From assembly GCA_052034445.1 (NCBI GenBank), contig JBPOIN010000146.1:1-20075 (forward strand): a stretch of DNA of 20,075 bases, given 5' to 3'. This document shows positions 15,298 through 20,075 of the stretch, piece after piece. Position 1 is the stretch's first letter; every line of letters starts with the position of its first letter. Source of the DNA: Sterolibacterium sp052034445. Lineage in GTDB: Bacteria; Pseudomonadota; Gammaproteobacteria; Burkholderiales; Rhodocyclaceae. The position numbers and the translations under genes were made by a program. Under the pieces are notes generated by a model. That model ran no database searches, was not told where the DNA came from, and saw only the letters and a list, made by a program, of their open reading frames with translations.

Positions 15298-16326
15298 CTA
15301 AATTGTTACTATGCCACCGCCCAAAACTAAGTCGTCGTCATAAACAACCACAGACTGGCCCGGGTTAACTGTTTTTATTTCGTTATTTAATGTAATGGTT
15401 TTGCCTTCAATTTTTGCATCTTCCAGGGGACCTAAGTGTCTATATCTAAACTGATATTTTTTGGTATTTTTAGTAGGGTCAGTAATCCAGTGCCAAGAAT
15501 CAACCTTAATAGATTTTGTCCATAAGTGTTTATCGTTTAGTTTGCTAGTAACAAAAACTTCATTAGTGTCCATATTTTTGCCTGTTACATAGTACGGCAA
15601 TCCTCCACCAACGTCTAAACCGTGCCTTTGACCTATGGTGTAATAAATTGCTCCGTCGTGTTCGCCAATAACAAGCCCGTGTTGATCAATTATTGAGCCT
15701 GGCTGTGTTTGAACATAACTAGATAAAAACTCTTTGATGCCAACCTTGCCAACAAAGCATATACCCATACTTTCTTTTTTGGTGCTAGTTACGAGTCTGT
15801 TTTTGATAGCAATTTCTCTGACTTCTTTTTTTTCATAACCACCCAAAGGAAACAATGTCTTCTCAAGGGCCGAAGATGTCACTCTGTACAAAAAATATGT
15901 TTGATCTTTGCCAGCATCAACAGCCTTATAAAGTAAGCCTGAATCAGTTTTAGCGTAATGACCAGTAGCTATTAAGTCCGCACCTTCCTTAAGGGCTGTG
16001 TCGGCAAATAGTTTAAATTTAATTTCTTGGTTACAAGCTATGTCTGGGTTGGGTGTTCTGCCAAGCTTGTATTCCTCAACCATGTAATCAACCACTTTTT
16101 CGTGATATTCTTTTTCGAAATCGAATAATAAAAATTCTATATTTAGTTGAACTGCTACCCTTTTAGCATCTTGGTAATCTTCTTTCCAAGGGCAGCTAAA
16201 GCCAGGTAGGCTTTTACTCCAGTTTTTCATGTAAACGCCAACAACCCTGTAGCCTTGTTGCTTTAGCAATAAAGCAGCTACAGAGCTATCTACACCACCG
16301 GAAAGTCCTACAAAAACAGTTTTCAC
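15298..16326 (-). CDS. mnmA: tRNA-specific 2-thiouridylase MnmA
   Basis: MnmA makes 2-thiouridine at position 34 of tRNAs for Lys, Glu and Gln, using ATP to adenylate the base and a protein-bound persulfide as sulfur donor. The 342 residues are slightly shorter than the usual 360 or so. The PP-loop is GLSGGVDSSVAALL at 7-20. The catalytic cysteines are Cys98 (NPDIACNQEIKF) and Cys190 (SMGICFVG), with GRTPNPD and TGHYAK between them. The C-terminal beta-barrel includes YTIGQRHGL and the final LGGGIV. The start is GTG at 16326, since no in-frame ATG lies near and GTG gives the usual KTVFVGLSGG. The -10 box ends only 6 nt before it. The gene lies between the surface cluster and the FtsA/PilM-like operon. 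Confidence 0.97.
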   Translation of the reverse strand: MKTVFVGLSGGVDSSVAALLLKQQGYRVVGVYMKNWSKSLPGFSCPWKEDYQDAKRVAVQLNIEFLLFDFEKEYHEKVVDYMVEEYKLGRTPNPDIACNQEIKFKLFADTALKEGADLIATGHYAKTDSGLLYKAVDAGKDQTYFLYRVTSSALEKTLFPLGGYEKKEVREIAIKNRLVTSTKKESMGICFVGKVGIKEFLSSYVQTQPGSIIDQHGLVIGEHDGAIYYTIGQRHGLDVGGGLPYYVTGKNMDTNEVFVTSKLNDKHLWTKSIKVDSWHWITDPTKNTKKYQFRYRHLGPLEDAKIEGKTITLNNEIKTVNPGQSVVVYDDDLVLGGGIVTI

Positions 16327-16332
16327 TAAATT

Positions 16333-16341
16333 ATTTTAGCA
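16333..16341 (-). promoter_or_regulatory. Extended -10 promoter of mnmA, leaderless
   Basis: TGCTAAAAT (16341-16333) ends 6 nt before the GTG start at 16326. At normal spacing transcription would begin on the start codon itself. No SD site is present. The box is identical to the one before the FtsA/PilM-like gene. Confidence 0.55.
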
Positions 16342-16360
16342 AATATTAATGTCGAAAATC

Positions 16361-17257
16361 CTAAAATGGATCTTCTCCTTGCATAAACTTGTTTTTTATT
16401 CTAAGTAGTTCATATCTTTTACCTAGCCAGAAGGTTGACACCAATAATGGTATAAATATCAGCATTGGCTGCCAAAGTACTCTTGTTTTGCTTTTTACAT
16501 TAGTGTTTTCTGCACCGGCGACGTCGCTTTGGCCCGGGCTACCATTAGATATTGCAGTTAATTGTAAATAACCCGTGCTACCATCTTTGTCGGTTGCCTT
16601 AACAAGAACTCTGTAAATACCAGATTGTTCAAATTTATGCTTAATTGTAAATTCTCCTGGAACAGCTACAGCATAAATATCAGCTTGACTTCCATCGCCC
16701 CAATCGACACTTACTGCATAAGGAGCAATACCGCCCGAAATAGATATTGGCCAAGGTAACTCAAAGCCTGGGTTGGCACCCCTTCGAGCAAAATTAGTAA
16801 TCATTGTAATTCGGCTTACGGTTTGTGGCCTTGAGGCATCGACAAAATTAACACTTACCAAGTTAGAATCAGGGCTTGCTTGATCTAAGTCGTCATAAGC
16901 TCTAACTACCAGTTCATTACTGCCACTAAATAGATCGGTAATTATACTGTAACTTCCGTTTTGGCAAAGAGCAGACCCGGCAAAAACATTATTTTTAAAT
17001 AATTTTACTAGTAAGTTGCTCTGACATATTCCTGTAACTGTAATTGGCAGTTCTGTAATATTTCGGCCATTAGTAGGGTTTGATATTGTTGGTGCGCTAG
17101 TTGGTGGTGGCGCACTAATTTTACCTTCGACACCAACACCATCAGACTGCGGGTTTACTACGGCATATGCCACAGAGCTAATAGCCGCCACTAAAAAACC
17201 AACCACTATAATTACCCAAAATGCTTTTCCAAGTAATCTGTGTTTGTGGTTGGTCAT
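16361..17257 (-). CDS. Surface protein with Ig-like and PKD-like domains and two membrane segments
   Basis: The 298-residue protein has an N-terminal signal or anchor helix at about 11-33, a Pro/Thr-rich spacer, and an Ig-like beta domain (about 55-140) with two cysteines (Cys78 and Cys98) that could form a disulfide. A PKD-like domain (about 165-235) has VDWGDGS and the closing HKFEQSGIYRVLVKATDKDG. After a Ser/Gly-rich stretch comes a C-terminal helix (about 261-278) followed by the basic tail KRYELLRIKNKF. The middle is therefore probably displayed outside the cell. The start ATG at 17257 follows a perfect AAGGAGG. It lies 28 nt after the DUF916-like gene and is probably cotranscribed with it. 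The partner and ligand are unknown. Confidence 0.75.
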   Translation of the reverse strand: MTNHKHRLLGKAFWVIIVVGFLVAAISSVAYAVVNPQSDGVGVEGKISAPPPTSAPTISNPTNGRNITELPITVTGICQSNLLVKLFKNNVFAGSALCQNGSYSIITDLFSGSNELVVRAYDDLDQASPDSNLVSVNFVDASRPQTVSRITMITNFARRGANPGFELPWPISISGGIAPYAVSVDWGDGSQADIYAVAVPGEFTIKHKFEQSGIYRVLVKATDKDGSTGYLQLTAISNGSPGQSDVAGAENTNVKSKTRVLWQPMLIFIPLLVSTFWLGKRYELLRIKNKFMQGEDPF

Positions 17258-17280
17258 TTAACCTCCTTTTAATTGGAGTT
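17258..17280 (-). promoter_or_regulatory. SD site of the PKD protein gene within a small hairpin
   Basis: On the minus strand AACTCC (17280-17275) can pair with the SD region GGAGGTT (17267-17261), with one G bulged and about 7 nt of loop. The stem would cover the SD site until ribosomes finishing the upstream gene open it. The pairing is visible; the control role is inference. Confidence 0.3.
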
Positions 17281-17285
17281 ATATA

Positions 17286-18254
17286 TTAGCGCCTTTTATG
17301 GGCCGATTTTGTCTTATTTGATTTTCTTGCCAAGAAGTAAACTGCTCCGAAAACTAGGCCAAGTAGTACTACAACAAATAGAACCGCTAGCCAAGTTGGA
17401 ACTACCCAGAAAGTTTTAGATGCGGTTATCACATCGCCGCCGCCGCCGTAGCTTAAATTAGCTGTAACAGTATACTTACCGAACCATTTGTTATTTTTTA
17501 GTTTATTTTCAAAAGCCCGGGTTTGGTTAGGCAAAATATTGCCAGATCCACTGTCTTTATCGTTAAATTCAAATTCTTCTATAGTTTTTGAACCCTGGCT
17601 TACTGTTACTTTACCGAATGGCTTGGTATGTATATTGCCAGTGTTTTTAAGTTTAATGAGTGTCGCCATTCCATCTGTAGCGTTAATAAACATAAAACCT
17701 TTTGTGCCGTTATTGGTAACAGCAAATTCTTCTAAAGATAATTTTTCGGTTAAGTTTCCTGGAACATTAATTAAGAAAATAGTTCCAACGCTGGCAGATA
17801 GACTAACCCTAGCGTCTTCGTCACTGGCGCTAGCTGGCAAGAACCTAATGGCTCCGTAATATCCACCAGAACTACCATCAGCCGGTATAGTAATAGTCAC
17901 AGGAATTTCTTTTTTCTCTTTAGGTGCTAAGGTAAAGTTTGGTATTGGGCTGACGATTTTTCTAAAATCGTTTGAAATTTCTAGTTTATTTTCTAAGTCA
18001 ACTTTTGGCTGGCCAGACTCGCCATCGGCAACAAAATTATTGATAACCGCTTTAGTCTCAACAGTACCATTAGTGGTGTTTTCGACGTAAACCTTAGTAA
18101 CGGCCGACTTACCTTTTTCAATAGTTTTTTCTTCTCGAACCGGAGAAACCCGGTAGCCTGATCCATTATTATTATTTTGAGCAATAGCAACTGCGCCGAA
18201 TGAAAAGACCGCAAACGCCGACAATACTATGGCGCCAAAAGAAATTTTTCTCAC
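17286..18254 (-). CDS. WxL-interacting-protein-like (DUF916-like) anchored surface protein
   Basis: The 322-residue protein has a cleavable signal peptide (about 1-25, ending AIAQ), an Asn-rich start, and two beta-sandwich regions. The first (about 33-155) shows the DUF916 order: YRVSPVREE, a KVYVENTTNG strand, FTLAPKEKKEIPVTITIP and GGYYGAIRF. The second (about 160-280) resembles the DUF3324 partner domain. A C-terminal membrane helix (about 285-307) and a tail of Lys and Arg complete the layout seen in WxL-interacting proteins of Firmicutes, which anchor WxL proteins and peptidoglycan at the surface. The start is GTG at 18254, 5-6 nt after AAGGAG. It has its own promoter inside the end of the upstream gene. 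The DUF916 assignment is by motif and layout only. Confidence 0.75.
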   Translation of the reverse strand: MRKISFGAIVLSAFAVFSFGAVAIAQNNNNGSGYRVSPVREEKTIEKGKSAVTKVYVENTTNGTVETKAVINNFVADGESGQPKVDLENKLEISNDFRKIVSPIPNFTLAPKEKKEIPVTITIPADGSSGGYYGAIRFLPASASDEDARVSLSASVGTIFLINVPGNLTEKLSLEEFAVTNNGTKGFMFINATDGMATLIKLKNTGNIHTKPFGKVTVSQGSKTIEEFEFNDKDSGSGNILPNQTRAFENKLKNNKWFGKYTVTANLSYGGGGDVITASKTFWVVPTWLAVLFVVVLLGLVFGAVYFLARKSNKTKSAHKRR

Positions 18255-18297
18255 AAACTCTCCTTAAAAATATTTATTTTATTAATTGTTACTATAC

Positions 18298-18327
18298 ATT
18301 ATACAAGCTTATGTTAAAACGATGCAA
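18298..18327 (-). promoter_or_regulatory. Promoter of the DUF916-like/PKD gene pair
   Basis: TATAAT (18303-18298) is preceded by TTG and has TTGCAT (18327-18322) 18 nt upstream. The -35 lies inside the last codons of the upstream gene. The leader is about 37 nt with a strong SD site, unlike the leaderless starts elsewhere in the window. Confidence 0.6.
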
Positions 18328-19393
18328 GAATATTGTATATTAATGTTGAATTATAAATTCCTGGGGCTTGATTCGGGCTAACATTAACCATATAAGTTAC
18401 GGTAAATTTATTTTCTAAGCTTACATCTGGGGTCTGGGCAATAATATCGTCGTTAACAAACTTATACTGATTGGGAGTGTTATAGTCGGCAGTTGGGGTA
18501 GCTACCCCTCCTCCACTTACGTCTTGGCCAGATCCTGGGTTAGAATTTGCTCTTAAATTTATGCCAAACCTAGACGAACCGGGCAAAGGACTAGACGGCG
18601 AAGATAAATTAGGAATAACATTAATACCAGAAGTAAGCGTAGTACCGCTCACCCTAATGTTATAACCAAAGTCGGCATTGGTAGCAGCCACCATTTGTGA
18701 AGTTGCTCCAATGGTACCAGTTTTACTTAACTCTCCTAAGTTAATATAGCTTCCGTTTGCCGTTAAGCAGTCGAAAGCGTCAATTGTAATACCGCTACAA
18801 AAGTATAAAAATGGTGGAACTTCGGTTTGAACCGACATGGAATCATTAAGGTTCATTGCTACCCCACCAAAATCGGTATCTGGCCCCGAACCATCTGTAC
18901 TGGCATAGGTAAATATTTTGCCGTAAAAAGATCCACTGTCATAAGGGTTGGTAACATTATTGAAAGATAATCTTTGAATTGTGCCAGCAGATACTGGGCC
19001 AGGAGTTCTGGTTAGAACCATTCTATTGGCTGTAGTACTAGGGTCAATAGAAAAGCCCGTTACCCCAGATTCGCTATTTAAGCTAGAGCTTAGCCAGCTA
19101 AAGCCATTGGGTGGCACACAGGCTACGGCATATAGGGGGGAATTATCGCATATTTCAATAACAACGCTGCCCATTGTTTGGGCAGAGGGAATAGTAAAGC
19201 CAATTGAATATACCACCCCGTTGGCCTGCGGTGTACTGTTAGAAATTTGAATATATCGATCGTAAACATTTAGTGCCTGGGTTGGCAAAGAGTACAACAA
19301 AGTAGCAAAAAGCACTCCTATTATTAGAAGTGCTTTGCCAAAATTCTCACATACTTTATAAAACTGTTGGTTTTTATATTGTATGTGGTTCAT
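18314..19393 (-). CDS. Secreted beta-rich surface protein, WxL-like C-terminal domain
   Basis: The 359-residue protein has a signal peptide (about 1-40, hydrophobic 21-35, cleavage likely after PTQA). The N-terminal domain (about 42-185) is strand-rich and Ser/Thr/Asn-rich, with YSIGFTIPSAQTMGSVVIEI and two cysteines (82 and 92). The C-terminal domain (about 186-359) begins VQTEVPPFLYFCSG and ends with PGIYNSTLIYNILASF. It shares motifs with the neighbouring partial protein: DFGYNIRVSGTTLTSGIN aligns with TTGLNIRLFGTHLVSGSN, and SRFGINL with SQFGICA. There is no C-terminal anchor or sortase motif, so attachment probably depends on a partner such as the DUF916-like protein. No literal WxL motif was found. 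The ATG at 19393 has a TACAAT box 6 nt upstream. Confidence 0.75.
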   Translation of the reverse strand: MNHIQYKNQQFYKVCENFGKALLIIGVLFATLLYSLPTQALNVYDRYIQISNSTPQANGVVYSIGFTIPSAQTMGSVVIEICDNSPLYAVACVPPNGFSWLSSSLNSESGVTGFSIDPSTTANRMVLTRTPGPVSAGTIQRLSFNNVTNPYDSGSFYGKIFTYASTDGSGPDTDFGGVAMNLNDSMSVQTEVPPFLYFCSGITIDAFDCLTANGSYINLGELSKTGTIGATSQMVAATNADFGYNIRVSGTTLTSGINVIPNLSSPSSPLPGSSRFGINLRANSNPGSGQDVSGGGVATPTADYNTPNQYKFVNDDIIAQTPDVSLENKFTVTYMVNVSPNQAPGIYNSTLIYNILASF

Positions 19394-19399
19394 GTTTCA

Positions 19400-19405
19400 A
19401 TTGTA
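19400..19405 (-). promoter_or_regulatory. Candidate -10 box of the 18314-19393 gene
   Basis: TACAAT (19405-19400) ends 6 nt before the ATG and there is no SD site. No convincing -35 is seen, and the gene could instead be read from upstream, so support is moderate to low. Confidence 0.35.
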
Positions 19406-19443
19406 ATATTTTCTTTCTGCTTATAAAAGTTTTTGTCTAAAGC

Positions 19444-20075
19444 TTAGAATGTTCCTGTAGCGATCAGTTGATGTGTTGCCTGGTACTGGCCAGCTGGGAC
19501 ATTGTTGTCTGCCCTGGCGGCGTAGTAAATATCTACATTAGAACCTACGGCGTCATCTACTGGGCCAGCAGAAGTGAATACAGTATCACCTCCAACGGCT
19601 GAGGTAGCTGTGTTATCCCAGGCGAAGGTTGAAGTACCAGCAGTTGTACAGTTAGCTGCACCAGTTTTATAAACAGCATCTGCTACTACCTGAGTATTGC
19701 TGGAATCTTTAGCACAAATACCAAACTGACTACCTGTAGAACCAGTTAAAAAAGATAGCGTAGCATTGCCAGTTAAGGTATTGCTACCTGAAACGAGGTG
19801 AGTTCCAAATAGCCTGATGTTTAATCCGGTAGTTGCGTTGGTGTCTAGGTCTATATTGACGGCACTTGATATCCAGGTCTGTGTATCGTTAATTACTTGT
19901 GGCGTTCCAGTACCCATAGTGACAGAAGTACCTGTTACTGCAAAGTTTAATGTTTCCTGAACTAGAGCTGTGACAGTAATGGCAGCAGCAGTTGAAAGCG
20001 CTACACCACCTTTGTCAGTATATGAAGTACCAGAATTATCTAACGTATAGGTATTTGATTCTGTACCTTCAGTAC
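19444..20075 (-). CDS. Secreted surface protein paralogous to its neighbour, 5' part beyond window
   Basis: The frame is open from the stop at 19444 to the window edge, giving 209 residues of a longer protein. The apparent ATG at 19917 is internal: coding sequence continues upstream without a stop and includes ITVTALVQETLNFAVTG. The protein is Thr/Ser/Ala/Gly-rich, has few charged residues, and ends NVPAGQYQATHQLIATGTF, which matches the ending of the next gene. Two cysteines (in GICAKDSS and AANCTT) may form a disulfide. There is no C-terminal anchor. The VQETLNF start of the domain also matches VQTEVPPFLYF in the neighbour. It is probably a secreted, non-covalently attached surface protein, possibly polymer-forming or an adhesin. 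The stop is 50 nt from the next gene. Confidence 0.7.
   Translation of the reverse strand, partial: TEGTESNTYTLDNSGTSYTDKGGVALSTAAAITVTALVQETLNFAVTGTSVTMGTGTPQVINDTQTWISSAVNIDLDTNATTGLNIRLFGTHLVSGSNTLTGNATLSFLTGSTGSQFGICAKDSSNTQVVADAVYKTGAANCTTAGTSTFAWDNTATSAVGGDTVFTSAGPVDDAVGSNVDIYYAARADNNVPAGQYQATHQLIATGTF

Noticed and set aside
19394..19443. A terminator in the 50-nt gap between the two paralogous surface genes
   Set aside because: A GCTT/AAGC pairing exists but the stem is imperfect and there is no T-tract after it.
221..19446. Recoding of TGA (as in Absconditabacteria/Gracilibacteria)
   Set aside because: Conserved genes are full length with no in-frame TGA, so the standard code explains all of them.
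16361..20075. A sortase-anchored or canonical WxL protein call for the secreted paralogues
   Set aside because: No LPxTG motif and no W-x-L signature pair was found. Only the neighbourhood and general architecture fit.
1..20075. tRNA/rRNA genes, CRISPR arrays, insertion sequences or prophage genes
   Set aside because: No cloverleaf, no regularly spaced repeats, no transposase or integrase and no inverted terminal repeats were seen on either strand. The baseplate-J similarity is one domain in a cellular operon and not a phage module.

Overview
The window looks like chromosomal DNA of a Candidate Phyla Radiation (Patescibacteria) bacterium, most likely Candidatus Saccharibacteria (TM7). This is inferred from the AT-rich composition, compact operons with few or no spacers, many short membrane or surface proteins, and the set of CPR-style wall and surface genes. 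No 16S or ribosomal protein gene is present to settle it. Standard decoding (table 11) fits: all conserved genes read through at full length. All 18 visible stop codons are TAA or TAG.

Layout. Almost everything is on the minus strand, so transcription runs from high to low coordinates. At the right end (about 20075-16361) is a four-gene secreted and membrane-anchored surface cluster: two paralogous secreted beta-rich proteins (one cut by the window edge), a WxL-interacting-protein-like (DUF916-like) anchored protein, and an Ig/PKD-like anchored protein. Then come mnmA (tRNA 2-thiouridylase) and an operon of an FtsA/PilM-like actin-fold ATPase, a single-pass membrane protein with a baseplate-J-like outer part, ruvX (yqgF) and mltG. 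A separately promoted LysM-CHAP peptidoglycan hydrolase follows, with a long structured 5' leader and an apparent ATT start codon. After a clear terminator come a FemAB-like aminoacyltransferase, obg, and exonuclease I (sbcB), whose ATG directly abuts the obg stop codon. A small plus-strand island (4800-5574) holds a PGPGW-type membrane protein and a second small membrane protein. Further left are two overlapping unrecognised genes on the minus strand, then uvrA, and at the left edge the first 63 codons of an EamA-like membrane protein.

How the genes fit together. Several act on the cell envelope: MltG, LysM-CHAP and FemAB-like proteins in peptidoglycan cutting and cross-bridging; the FtsA-like/baseplate-J-like pair possibly as an inside-to-outside envelope machine; and the surface cluster as a displayed adhesion layer. 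The others are housekeeping (UvrA, ExoI, RuvX, Obg, MnmA).

Two themes stand out. First, many genes that begin a transcript have a -10 hexamer only 6-13 nt before the start codon and no Shine-Dalgarno (SD) site, which suggests leaderless transcription. Second, the LysM-CHAP gene does the opposite: a consensus promoter, about 175 nt of folded leader, a strong SD, and a non-canonical start. No tRNA, rRNA, CRISPR array, insertion sequence or origin was seen. With the corrected starts, no stretch over 300 bases lacks a gene.
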